Below the pieces are notes generated by a model. That model was not told the DNA's origin and did no database searches. It saw nothing but the letters and a program-made list of their open reading frames with translations. From NCBI RefSeq assembly GCF_030161595.1, contig NZ_BSUM01000001.1, positions 2,728,001 through 2,792,000 on the forward strand: a DNA stretch of 64,000 nucleotides. The letters run 5' to 3'. Both the position numbers and the translations under genes were made by a program. Below are positions 24,898 to 33,050 of this stretch, piece by piece (the stretch's first letter is position 1; every line of letters begins with the position of its first letter). The stretch is from Litorihabitans aurantiacus (lineage in GTDB: Bacteria > Actinomycetota > Actinomycetes > Actinomycetales > Beutenbergiaceae).

Positions 24898-26717
24898 GGG
24901 GCGCCGTCGACGCGGGCGCGCTGCTGCGTCAGCTCCTGCTCGGTGCGCGCACCGCCGCCGCGATGGCACGCGAGGATCCGGCCCGGCTCGTGGTGCTCGC
25001 GTCCCGGCGCGCCCCCGAGGCGTGGCGCGGACGTCTCTCGGACCTGCTCGCCGGCGGTGCCGGGCGCCGCGGCACCGGGCGCCGCGGCACCGGGCGCCGC
25101 GGCACCGGGCGCCGCGGTGCCGGGCTCCCGGGTGTGCTCGCCGCGTGGGTGCGGGGCGACGACGACGCGGCGCGCGCCGCCGTCGCCGCGCACCTGGCGA
25201 CGGGACGCGCGCGACGGCCCGGCCCGGCGACGGTGCTGGCGGCCGAGATCGGCGTGCAGCTCGACGTCCCCGGGGCGGAGCGGGCGGGAACGGCCGCCAC
25301 GCGGGTTCGGGCGCTCGCGCGCCGCGGTGACCTCTCCGACGCGGTCGCCGCCGCCGGACCGGGCACGACGCAGGGTCGACGGCTCGCGGCCGAGCGGACG
25401 GCGCTGACGCCCGGCACCGTGCTGGCGCCGAGCCGCCGCGCCGCGAGCGCCCGCCGACCGAGCAGGGGCGACCGGACCGGCGACGGCGGCCCACCCCGCG
25501 TGCTCCACCTCCTGACCACCTCGCTCCCCCACTCCACGAGCGGGTACGCGCTGCGGAGCCACGAGGTGCTGCGCGCGCAGCGCCGTGCCGGCATCGACGC
25601 GGTCGCGGCGACCCGTCCGGGCTACCCGGTCGACGTCGGCCGACTCGCCGTCGCCGGGCACGAGGTCCTCGACGACGTCGTCTACCACCGCCTCCCCGCC
25701 CGCCGCCGGCCACCGGCCACCGGCGCGCGTCTGCGCGACCACGCGGACGCCGCGCTCGCTCTCGCGCGCGAGGAGCGCCCCGACGTGCTGCACACGACCA
25801 CGCCCTGGAGCTCCGCCGTCGTCACCCGGGCGGTGGCGCGCGACCTGGGCGTCCCGTGGGTGTACGAGGTGCGGGGCGTCCTGGAGGACACGTGGGTCGC
25901 GTCCTTCCCGCCGGAGCTGCGCGCGCGCGTCCGCGCGAGCGAGCGGTACCGGCTGTTGCGCGCACGGGAGACCGAGCTGACGCGCGCCGCGGACCGCGTC
26001 GTCGTCCTCGGGGAGACGGTGCGCGACGCGCTGGTGGCGCGCGGCGTCGATCCTGCACGTCTCGCGATCGCGCCGAACGCCGTCGAGGACCGCGCTCGCA
26101 CGCCGGACCGGTCGCCTGCGCGGGCGCGGCGGGCGCTCGGACTGCCGACCGACGGCTTCTGGGTGGGTACGGTGAGCAGCCTGGTGCCCTACGAGGGGTT
26201 GGAGACCTTGATCGAGGCGGTCGCGACGGAGCGGTCCGCGGGCCGTGACGTGCGCGCGTGCCTCGTGGGCGACGGCGTCGCGCGCCCGGGCCTGCAGCGG
26301 CTCGTCGTCGAGCGGGATCTGACCGACGTGGTGCTGCTCCCGGGGCGGGTGCCCGCCGCCGAGGCCGGCCGCTGGTACCAGGCGCTCGACGTCGTGGCCG
26401 TCCCGCGCATCGACGCCGAGGTCACGCGCACCGTGGTCCCGCTCAAGCCGATGGCGGCGATGGCGCTCGGCCGCCCGCTGATCGCGAGCGACCTCCCCGC
26501 GCTGGCCGAGATCGTCGGGCGGCCGGGCGCCGGGCTCCTCACGCCCCCGGGGGACGCCGCTGCCCTGGCGCGCGCCGTCGCGCGGCTGGCCGCCGACGAC
26601 GACCTGCGGCGCTCCCTCGCCCGCGCCGGTCGCGCGTACGCCGCCACCCGCACGTGGGACGCGGTCGGGCGCACCTACCGCACGCTGTACGACGGGCTGA
26701 TCGAGGACGCCTCGTGA
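24894..26717 (+). CDS. GT4 glycosyltransferase with N-terminal helical extension
   Basis: A 607-residue protein. The first 200 residues are an Ala/Arg-rich helical extension containing a GRRGT repeat. The GT-B fold starts at VLHLLTTSLPHSTSGYALR and includes VYEVRGVLEDTW, IAPNAVEDRAR, VGTVSSLVPYEGLETLIEAV, CLVGDGVARP and the donor-site stretch VVPLKPMAAMALGRPLIASD. The SGY(A/T)LR entrance and extension recur in the GT at 38029-40031, so the two are probably paralogues. GTG start within the stop of the preceding gene; its own stop overlaps the exporter gene. Confidence 0.85.
   Translation: MRGAVDAGALLRQLLLGARTAAAMAREDPARLVVLASRRAPEAWRGRLSDLLAGGAGRRGTGRRGTGRRGTGRRGAGLPGVLAAWVRGDDDAARAAVAAHLATGRARRPGPATVLAAEIGVQLDVPGAERAGTAATRVRALARRGDLSDAVAAAGPGTTQGRRLAAERTALTPGTVLAPSRRAASARRPSRGDRTGDGGPPRVLHLLTTSLPHSTSGYALRSHEVLRAQRRAGIDAVAATRPGYPVDVGRLAVAGHEVLDDVVYHRLPARRRPPATGARLRDHADAALALAREERPDVLHTTTPWSSAVVTRAVARDLGVPWVYEVRGVLEDTWVASFPPELRARVRASERYRLLRARETELTRAADRVVVLGETVRDALVARGVDPARLAIAPNAVEDRARTPDRSPARARRALGLPTDGFWVGTVSSLVPYEGLETLIEAVATERSAGRDVRACLVGDGVARPGLQRLVVERDLTDVVLLPGRVPAAEAGRWYQALDVVAVPRIDAEVTRTVVPLKPMAAMALGRPLIASDLPALAEIVGRPGAGLLTPPGDAAALARAVARLAADDDLRRSLARAGRAYAATRTWDAVGRTYRTLYDGLIEDAS
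25061..25120. repeat. four 15-bp in-frame repeats in a glycosyltransferase gene
   Basis: CGGGCGCCGCGGCAC occurs at 25061, 25076 and 25091, with a near copy at 25106. It encodes successive GRRGT units, adding a basic flexible stretch to the N-terminal extension. Copy number could vary by slippage without disturbing the frame. Confidence 0.85.
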
Positions 26718-27631
26718 CCGAGCGCCCACCCGTCACGTCGCGGCCGCGCGTGGTCGTCGACGTCGCCACGACCGGCCTGCGACCCGTGCTCGCGCGCCCG
26801 TCGCTGCCCTCCTACCTCGGGCGGATCTGGCGGCGGCGCCACTTCGTGCTCGCCGACGCGCGCGCCCAGGTCGCCACCACCTCCCGCAGCACGCTGCTCG
26901 GATCGGCGTGGCTCGTGATCAACCCGCTGCTCCACGGCGCCGTGTACTTCGTGCTGTTCGGTCTGGTGCTGCAGGCCGATCGCGGCATCGAGAACTACCT
27001 CGGGTACCTGGTGATCGGGGTGTTCCTCTTCCAGTGGACGATCCACTGCCTCACCCAGGGCTCGCGCGCCGTCACCGGCAACCGCGCGCTGATCCGCTCG
27101 TTCACGTTTCCCCGCGCCGCGCTGCCGCTCGCCGTCGTGATCCGGCAGACGATCCGGTTCCTGCCGGCACTGGCGACCATGCTCGCGCTGATCGTTCTCC
27201 TCCCGCCGCTGCTGGGGGCGATCGACCCCGGCGGCGACCCGGTCGTGCTGCGCGTGACGTGGCTGTGGCTGCTGCTCCCGGTGCCGCTCGTGCTGCAGCT
27301 CCTGCTCAACACGGGGCTCGCGCTGCTCGCGGCCCGGGCGACGGCGAGGGTGCCCGACCTCACGCAGCTGTTCCAGCTCGTGGCGCGGTTCTGGCTCTAC
27401 GCCTCGGCCGTGTTCTTCTCGATCGACCGGTTCGCCGCGTGGCCCGTCCTGCACACCGTGATGTCGGTGAACCCGATGTTCCTCGTGCTCGACGTCGTGC
27501 GCGACCTCCTGCTGTACGCGACGGTGCCCGCGTGGGAGACGTGGGCGCTGCTGGCCGGATGGTCGGTGGGCCTGGTCGTGGTCGGGCTGGTCGTGTTCTG
27601 GAGCGGGGAGGAGAGCTATGGCTCCGCCTGA
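26714..27631 (+). CDS. ABC-2 type polysaccharide exporter permease (Wzm-like)
   Basis: A 305-residue permease of the polysaccharide/polyol-phosphate exporter class. After a 50-residue cytoplasmic start with the amphipathic segment FVLADARAQVATTSRSTLLG come six helices, beginning AWLVINPLLHGAVYFVLFGL, with the typical QGSRAVTGNRALIRSFTFPR loop and a C-terminal VNPMFLVLDVVRDLLLY. Together with the downstream ATPase it would move a lipid-linked glycan out of the cell. GTG start overlapping the preceding GT; its last 14 bp overlap the ATPase start. Confidence 0.85.
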   Translation: MTERPPVTSRPRVVVDVATTGLRPVLARPSLPSYLGRIWRRRHFVLADARAQVATTSRSTLLGSAWLVINPLLHGAVYFVLFGLVLQADRGIENYLGYLVIGVFLFQWTIHCLTQGSRAVTGNRALIRSFTFPRAALPLAVVIRQTIRFLPALATMLALIVLLPPLLGAIDPGGDPVVLRVTWLWLLLPVPLVLQLLLNTGLALLAARATARVPDLTQLFQLVARFWLYASAVFFSIDRFAAWPVLHTVMSVNPMFLVLDVVRDLLLYATVPAWETWALLAGWSVGLVVVGLVVFWSGEESYGSA

Positions 27632-28496
27632 GGCCGACGTGCCCCGCGTGCACGTCGCGGTGGCCGACGTGCACGTCCGCTTCACCGCACCCGCGAACGC
27701 GCCGCGAGGACCCGACTCGACGCGCAGGTGGGGGCGGCCCGCCGTCGTGCCCCGCCTCGGCAACGGGCCCGCCGTCGTCGTGCGCGCCCTGGCGGGCATC
27801 TCGCTCGTGGCGCGCGCCGGGGAGGCGATCGGGGTGGTCGGCCTGAACGGCTCGGGCAAGAGCACGCTGCTGCGCACGATCGCCGGGCTCGAGCGACCGG
27901 CGCGCGGCACGGTGCTCGCCTCGAGCGCACCGGTGCTCCTGGGGGTCAACGCCGCGATGGTGGGTGCGCTCACCGGGCGCGAGAACCTGCGGCTCGGCTG
28001 TCTCGCGATGGGTATGTCGCCCGCCGAGGTCGACGCGGCGCACGACGGCGTCGTCGCCCTCGCCGGGATCGGCGACGCCGTCGACCGCCCGATGCGCACG
28101 TACTCCTCCGGGATGGCGGCCCGGCTCAGGTTCGCGATCGCGGCCGCGGCGCAGCCCGAGGTGCTGCTCATCGACGAGGCGCTGGCCACCGGCGACGCCG
28201 CGTTCCGGCAGCGCAGCACCGACCGCATCGAGCAGCTGCGCCGCGGTGCGGGCTGCGTCTTCCTCGTCTCGCACGGGGCCCGCACGATCGAGGAGACCTG
28301 CACGCGCGCGATCTGGCTGCACCAGGGTCGCCTCGTGCTCGACGGCGGCGCCGCCGAGGTCGCGCAGCGGTACGCCGGGTGGGCGGCCGAGCTCTCGGCC
28401 GGGGACGACGCGGCCGCCGCGGCGACCCTGGCCGAGGCATTCACGGAGGGCACCGACACCGTCGTCGCCCTGGACGCACGACGGGAGAGCGCATGA
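27618..28496 (+). CDS. ABC polysaccharide exporter ATP-binding protein (Wzt/TagH-like)
   Basis: A 292-residue ATPase partner of the Wzm-like permease. Walker A is GLNGSGKSTLLRTIAGL, the signature YSSGMAARLRFAIA and Walker B VLLIDEALATGDAAF, a form characteristic of polysaccharide exporters; the switch His is in LVSHGARTIEETC. There is a 30-residue insertion before Walker A. It lacks the C-terminal carbohydrate-binding domain of long Wzt proteins, so substrate recognition probably rests on the permease and lipid carrier. ATG start inside the end of the permease gene. Confidence 0.87.
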   Translation: MAPPEADVPRVHVAVADVHVRFTAPANAPRGPDSTRRWGRPAVVPRLGNGPAVVVRALAGISLVARAGEAIGVVGLNGSGKSTLLRTIAGLERPARGTVLASSAPVLLGVNAAMVGALTGRENLRLGCLAMGMSPAEVDAAHDGVVALAGIGDAVDRPMRTYSSGMAARLRFAIAAAAQPEVLLIDEALATGDAAFRQRSTDRIEQLRRGAGCVFLVSHGARTIEETCTRAIWLHQGRLVLDGGAAEVAQRYAGWAAELSAGDDAAAAATLAEAFTEGTDTVVALDARRESA

Positions 28497-29662
28497 GCAC
28501 CGGTACGAGACCCCGTGTGATGACCGTCTGGGGGACGCGACCCGAGGCGATCAAGATGGCGCCCCTGGTGCTCGCGATCGAGCGCTCCGCGGTGCTGACG
28601 GGCGTCACCGTGGTCACGGGACAGCACCGGGAGATGCTCGACCAGGTCAACCAGGTCTTCGGCATCGTGCCCGACCACGACCTCGACGTGATGAGTGCCG
28701 GTCAGTCCCTGTCACAGGTGTTCGCGCGCGTGCTGGAACGGCTCGACGCCGTCCTGGTGGCCCGGGAGCCCGACGTCGTCGTGGTGCAGGGAGACACGAC
28801 GACGTCGACGGCGGCCGCGCTGGCCGCCTTCCACCGCGGCGTCCCGGTGGTGCACCTCGAGGCGGGTCTGCGGACCGGCGACCTCGCCTCTCCGTTCCCG
28901 GAGGAGGCCAACCGGGTGCTGACGTCCCGGATCGCGGCGCTGCACCTCGCTCCGACGCCGACCAGCCGCGCGAACCTGCTGCGCGAGGGAGTCGACGCGG
29001 GCGCCGTCGTGGTCACGGGGAACACGGTCATCGACGCGCTGCTGCAGGTGGTCGATCAGCCGGTGACGTTCACCGAGCCACGGCTGGCCGCGCTCGCCGG
29101 TCGTGCCGGCGAGGGTGACGGTCCGGTGCTCCTGGTCACGACGCACCGGCGCGAGAGCTGGGGCGCCCCGATGCGCGCGATCGGGGCAGCGCTGGGCGAG
29201 ATCGCCCGCACGCTCCCCGATGTGACGGTGGTGCTGCCCGTCCACCGCAACCCGCTCGTGCGCGAGGCGGTGCTGCCGAGCGTGGCCGGCTTGGACAACG
29301 TGCTCGTGACCGAGCCGCTCGCCTACGCCGAGTTCGCGCACCTCACGCGCCGCGCGCACGTGGTTCTGACGGACTCGGGCGGTGTCCAGGAGGAGGCACC
29401 GAGTCTCGGGAAGCCCGTGCTGGTCATGCGTGAGACGACCGAACGCCCCGAAGCGGTCGAGGCGGGCACGGTGCGTCTGGTGGGAACCGATCCGGAGCGC
29501 ATCGTGAGCGAGGTGGTCAGGCTCCTCACGGACGACGCGGCGCACGCCGCGATGGCGCGTTCGACCAACCCCTACGGGGACGGGCGCGCTGCGGCACGGG
29601 CGGTCGCCGCCGTGGCCGAGCTCCTCGGCACCGGGGCGCGCATCCCCGACTTCGCGGGCTGA
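28493..29662 (+). CDS. wecB: UDP-N-acetylglucosamine 2-epimerase (non-hydrolysing)
   Basis: A 389-residue WecB/MnaA enzyme making UDP-ManNAc from UDP-GlcNAc. Typical segments are VWGTRPEAIKMAPLV, VTGQHREMLDQV, VVVQGDTTTSTAAALAAFH, HLEAGLRTGDLASPFPEE, TTHRRESWG, VLPVHRNP and LTDSGGVQEEAPSLGKPVL. The ATG at 28493 overlaps the ATPase stop (ATGA). Its product is the substrate of the WecC-like dehydrogenase at 33964-35349, which lies on the opposite strand in the facing operon. Confidence 0.94.
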   Translation: MSTGTRPRVMTVWGTRPEAIKMAPLVLAIERSAVLTGVTVVTGQHREMLDQVNQVFGIVPDHDLDVMSAGQSLSQVFARVLERLDAVLVAREPDVVVVQGDTTTSTAAALAAFHRGVPVVHLEAGLRTGDLASPFPEEANRVLTSRIAALHLAPTPTSRANLLREGVDAGAVVVTGNTVIDALLQVVDQPVTFTEPRLAALAGRAGEGDGPVLLVTTHRRESWGAPMRAIGAALGEIARTLPDVTVVLPVHRNPLVREAVLPSVAGLDNVLVTEPLAYAEFAHLTRRAHVVLTDSGGVQEEAPSLGKPVLVMRETTERPEAVEAGTVRLVGTDPERIVSEVVRLLTDDAAHAAMARSTNPYGDGRAAARAVAAVAELLGTGARIPDFAG

Positions 29663-29863
29663 TCCGACCGTCTCGTGTGACGCCGACCACGCGGCTGAAC
29701 CCGCCGCTGCGCGAGTGCTGAGCCGCTCGCGCAGGTCGCGCCTTCCTTGAGGGAGTCCTGGGCGAATCGCGCACGGGCGCTCAGCCGATCGAAGAGTGTG
29801 CGCTGCAGTGTTCTGGTCGTCCGGAACTCCCCGGGCGTCCCCCTCACCCGCGGAGTAGCGACC

Positions 29864-31297
29864 ATGTCCATGACGGTCTACGCCCCCTCCCACACCGAGA
29901 CCGAGCTCGACGTCTTCGAGTTCACGTCCGAGGAGCTCGTCATCGCCGAGGAGGCGAAGCGCTCCAGCGTGGTGTGCATCATCCCGGCCTACAACGAGGC
30001 GGACTCGATCGAGTCGGTGCTCGAGGGGTTGCTGGCCCAGACGCGCCTGCCGGACGCGGTGCACGTGGTCATCAACAACTCCAGCGACAACTCCTTCGAG
30101 CTGGCCCGGGCCTACGCCGGCGAGTACAGCGTGGAGCGCGGCGGCGAGGTCCAGTCCACGGCGATCTACGTGCACGACATGGGCAAGGTCGCGGACAAGA
30201 AGGTCGGCGCCCTGAACTACGGCTTCCGCCTCGCGCAGGGTGCGGACTTCCTCCTCGGGGTCGACGGCGACACCGTGATGGCGCCCGACGCGCTCGAGCT
30301 CCTGGAGGCGGAGATCTCCTCCGACCCCCGCATCGGCGGGATCTCGGCGATCTACACGGTCGACAACCACACCCGCAACCCCGTGGCCTCCCTGCTGCTG
30401 ACCGGCCAGCGCGCCCAGTTCGCGGCGTTCAACCTGCAGAACCTGCTGCGCGGCCGGAACATGGCGGTGCTCGGCGGCCAGTCCTCGATCTTCCGCATGT
30501 CCGCGCTCCACGAGGTCATGCGCCAGTACCACCAGGACACGCCGTGGGTGAGCGACTCCGAGGTCGAGGACTCGCTGCTGAGCCTGCAGATCAAGAACCT
30601 CGGCTACTCCACCAAGATCAGCGCGACGGCGCGCGCCGTCGTCGGCGGCATGGACAACATCCGTGCCCTCGACGGTCAGCAGGTCAAGTGGAACTACGGC
30701 GCCATCGACCTGATGTGGCCCGGCCAGCGCGGTGACACCTCGGGCCAGCCGTTCCACCCCAACCTCCGGCTGCGGTGGCTCGAGAACATCGGGATGCTCA
30801 TCAACATCTTCACGCGCGTCAGCTTCATCGCCCTGCTGGCGGGGTCGCTCTCGATCGACGCGTTCGTGTTCTCGCCGATCTGGCTCATCCCGCCGGTCGT
30901 GGCCATGGCGCTCAACGTCCGCATCGCGATGTCCATCAAGGGCCGCACCTGGCGCGACGTGCTCTTCGCCGCGACGATGATCCCCGCCGAGATCTACATG
31001 TGGGTGCGCATCGGTCACTTCGTGCGCGCCTGGACCAAGTTCCTCTCCAAGGTCCGCACGGACAACTGGGCCGCCCAGGCCCGCGCCGAGCGTGGCGCCG
31101 GCTGGGCCCACCTCACGCCGCTGATCGTCGCGGCCGCCGGTATCGCCGCCCTGATCTACGGATGGTCCACGCTGCCGATCATCGCCCAGGCGTCCATCCT
31201 GTGGGTCGGCTGGCCGATGCTCGCGGTCCTCACCGCCCTGCAGACCCTGTTCATGCTGCGCCAGCTGATGCGTCGCCAGTACGGCTACCGGGCCTGA
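29864..31297 (+). CDS. processive-type family 2 glycosyltransferase, membrane
   Basis: A 477-residue GT2 enzyme. After a 30-residue acidic start comes the catalytic domain: VVCIIPAYNEADSIESVLEG, the DxD equivalent GVDGDTVM, the catalytic region VSDSEVEDSLLSLQIKNLGY and QQVKW, close to the QxxRW motif of cellulose/hyaluronan-type synthases. Four hydrophobic segments follow from about residue 315 (FIALLAGSLSIDAFVF) to the C-terminus. No PilZ domain is present. The ATG lies 201 bp after wecB, so it may have its own promoter in that gap. Acts at the membrane on a growing glycan; the linkage is unknown. Confidence 0.85.
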   Translation: MSMTVYAPSHTETELDVFEFTSEELVIAEEAKRSSVVCIIPAYNEADSIESVLEGLLAQTRLPDAVHVVINNSSDNSFELARAYAGEYSVERGGEVQSTAIYVHDMGKVADKKVGALNYGFRLAQGADFLLGVDGDTVMAPDALELLEAEISSDPRIGGISAIYTVDNHTRNPVASLLLTGQRAQFAAFNLQNLLRGRNMAVLGGQSSIFRMSALHEVMRQYHQDTPWVSDSEVEDSLLSLQIKNLGYSTKISATARAVVGGMDNIRALDGQQVKWNYGAIDLMWPGQRGDTSGQPFHPNLRLRWLENIGMLINIFTRVSFIALLAGSLSIDAFVFSPIWLIPPVVAMALNVRIAMSIKGRTWRDVLFAATMIPAEIYMWVRIGHFVRAWTKFLSKVRTDNWAAQARAERGAGWAHLTPLIVAAAGIAALIYGWSTLPIIAQASILWVGWPMLAVLTALQTLFMLRQLMRRQYGYRA

Positions 31298-31384
31298 GGT
31301 CCACCGGGGCGGCGGCCCGTCGACGGGCCACCGTCCCCGGTTCCCCGGCCCCCGGGACCCGGCCCCCTGAACCCGGGCCCTCGC

Positions 31385-31440
31385 GCGGTGCGCACTTTTT
31401 GCTGCTTCAGGAACGCTGAAGCAGCAAGAATGCGCACCGC
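31385..31440. repeat. long near-perfect hairpin
   Basis: Arms of about 25 nt (GCGGTGCGCA plus GCTGCTTCAG on the left, CTGAAGCAGC plus TGCGCACCGC on the right) enclose a 5-nt loop, with a short mismatched T-rich zone between the matched blocks. It lies 88 bp downstream of the GT2 stop codon and could end that transcript, though it is longer than a normal terminator. The 348-bp gap 31298-31645 holds this hairpin, a weaker copy at 31501-31547 and an 11-bp repeat, and no gene. Confidence 0.8.
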
Positions 31441-31500
31441 GTCTTCGCACCCGGGACCGGCTCCGCCCCCTTCCCCCTGCCCCCGCCCACAGCGCTCGCT

Positions 31501-31547
31501 GCGCACCTTTCGGGTCTTCAGCTCCCGTGAAGGCCCCATTTGTGCGC
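31501..31547. repeat. second, weaker hairpin of similar design
   Basis: GCGCAC and TCTTCA on the left pair with TGAAG and GTGCGC on the right around a 7-nt loop, with an unpaired T/A-rich zone in each arm. The order of blocks (GCGCAC, T-rich, CTTCA, loop) repeats that of the hairpin at 31385-31440, so the two may share an origin. Confidence 0.6.
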
Positions 31548-31566
31548 CCGAACGACCGGACCGCAC

Positions 31567-31634
31567 AGCGGCCGGACAGCGGCCGGGCACGGGCCAGGCA
31601 GCGGCCGGGCAGCGGCCGAGGCAGCGGCCGAGGC
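31567..31634. repeat. 11-bp tandem repeat
   Basis: Six units of AGCGGCCGGGC or close variants run at 11-bp (once 12-bp) steps and end about 12 bp before the ATG at 31646. The run sits where the promoter and ribosome site of the next gene would be. Confidence 0.75.
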
Positions 31635-31645
31635 ACGATGGGGCG

Positions 31646-32332
31646 ATGGACGTTCCCTGGTTGCCCGAGCACGAGCTGGCCGAGTCGACCAACTGGATCG
31701 CCCCGCACCTCGGGGCGTTCGGCACGGTCGGCGGGAACGTGCCGCTCGGGTACGAGGCCTACGTGTCGGTGCGGAACGGGCAGGACAACGCTCTCGACCT
31801 CATGAGCGAGCCGTTCCCCGACATCGCGGGCTCGCGCCTCGACCACCTGCTCGCCCTCCTCGCACCCGCGACGGGCGAGCAGGACTGCTTCTTCGCGATG
31901 TGGGAGGGGTTCGGCGGGATGTTCCGCGAGCGCGACGGGTCCACGGCGGGCTTCGGCATGATGATCGGCTGGCACGAGGACGAGGCCCCGCCGTCGCGCG
32001 AAGAGATGGAGCGGAAGACACGCGAGGCGAATGACGCCTATGTCGCTCGCCTCCCGCTCCGTCCCGACCGCCCGCACCTGCGCCTCCCGTTCCGGGACTA
32101 CTACGTGTGGCAGGGACCCCTCGCCTCGGCGCGGCTCTTCGCGAGCTACCCCTGGCAGCAGTCGCCGACCCTGGCGTGGCCGAGCGACCGGTCCTGGTTC
32201 GTCAACTCCGACCTCGACACGGGGACCACCGAGGTCGGTGGGCGGTCCGATGTCCTGTCCGCGCTGCTGGAGGAGCCGTGGAACGGTCGGCTCGTGCGAC
32301 CCGAGGACCCGCTCGTGGACGCGGAGGGCTGA
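31646..32332 (+). CDS. hypothetical protein
   Basis: A 228-residue soluble protein without a signal peptide or membrane helix. I do not recognise the family. It is rich in aromatic residues and short strands (ESTNWIAPHLGAFGTVGGN, CFFAMWEGFGGMF, RDYYVWQGPLASARLFASY, SPTLAWPSDRSWFVNSDLD). The last segment, WPSDRSWFVNSDLDTGTTEVGG, resembles actinobacterial proteins of unknown function that are usually single genes. The start follows an unusual 11-bp repeat tract. It stands between the two converging polysaccharide operons with no evident tie to them. Confidence 0.65.
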   Translation: MDVPWLPEHELAESTNWIAPHLGAFGTVGGNVPLGYEAYVSVRNGQDNALDLMSEPFPDIAGSRLDHLLALLAPATGEQDCFFAMWEGFGGMFRERDGSTAGFGMMIGWHEDEAPPSREEMERKTREANDAYVARLPLRPDRPHLRLPFRDYYVWQGPLASARLFASYPWQQSPTLAWPSDRSWFVNSDLDTGTTEVGGRSDVLSALLEEPWNGRLVRPEDPLVDAEG

Positions 32333-32439
32333 GTTGCGCCGTGCCGCAGCTCGGGCCGCGCGTGCCGTTCCCGCCGACATCGCCACCCCGACACCGCCGT
32401 CCCGACACCGCCGTCCCCGGTCGACGCCTCAGCCCGTGA

Positions 32440-32871
32440 TCACCCCTGGCCCGAGTCGAACACGCGCCAGCTGCCGCTCACATCGGTCAGCAGGAATCCC
32501 CAGGTGATGCTCCGGCCCGCGGGCATCGACTCGTCCGTGCCCTCGGGGATGAAGGACACCTGCACGTTCACCGCGTCCTGGTAGAACGCGTACTCGTTGT
32601 AGTCGGACTCCGACAGGGTCTGCAGGATCTGGGCGTCCCGCATCGTGGCACCGGTCTCCACCCAGATCTCGAAAGGGGACCCACCGTCCTGCCCCAGACG
32701 CCGGACCATCTCGAGGTCACCCGCGTTGACCGCGTCGATGGTCGCCTGCACCACGTGGGCGGGGCTGGCGTCGGGCGGTGGCATCGCGACGGAGGATCCC
32801 GACGGTCCCGAGCACGCACCGAGCAGCAGCAGTCCGAGACCCGCTGCGGCAACCGCGTTCCCTCGTCGCAT
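32440..32871 (-). CDS. small lipoprotein, DUF4878-like
   Basis: A 143-residue lipoprotein. The signal peptide ends at Cys20 (LLLLGAC), followed by a Ser/Pro linker. The rest (AHVVQATIDAVNAGDLEMVR, then WGFLLTDVSGSWRVFD) has the layout of a small NTF2-like or DUF4878-type fold, with a helix carrying a NAGD turn and a final strand pair ending in W.V.D. The ATG at 32871 is set by the signal peptide; a longer frame upstream is low-complexity. The role is unknown. Divergent from the phosphotransferase gene. Confidence 0.65.
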   Translation of the reverse strand: MRRGNAVAAAGLGLLLLGACSGPSGSSVAMPPPDASPAHVVQATIDAVNAGDLEMVRRLGQDGGSPFEIWVETGATMRDAQILQTLSESDYNEYAFYQDAVNVQVSFIPEGTDESMPAGRSITWGFLLTDVSGSWRVFDSGQG

Positions 32872-33050
32872 CGCCCGACCGTACCGAGCGCGGCGCCTCC
32901 GCGCCCGTCGAACGCCCGAGCTCGGCGAGCGTCCGGCGCCCCCGCGCTCGTCGGACGCCCGACGTCGGCGGGACGACGGCCCGGCGCGACCTCCGCCGTC
33001 GCCCGCGAATTGCCTGGCCGCACGCACCGCTGTCGTGCGAGCGTCGTGGC

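Noticed and set aside
28712-32386. A 1,200-codon minus-strand open frame across wecB and the GT2 gene
   Set aside because: It opposes two clear enzymes, has skewed composition and no domain; GC-rich antisense frame.
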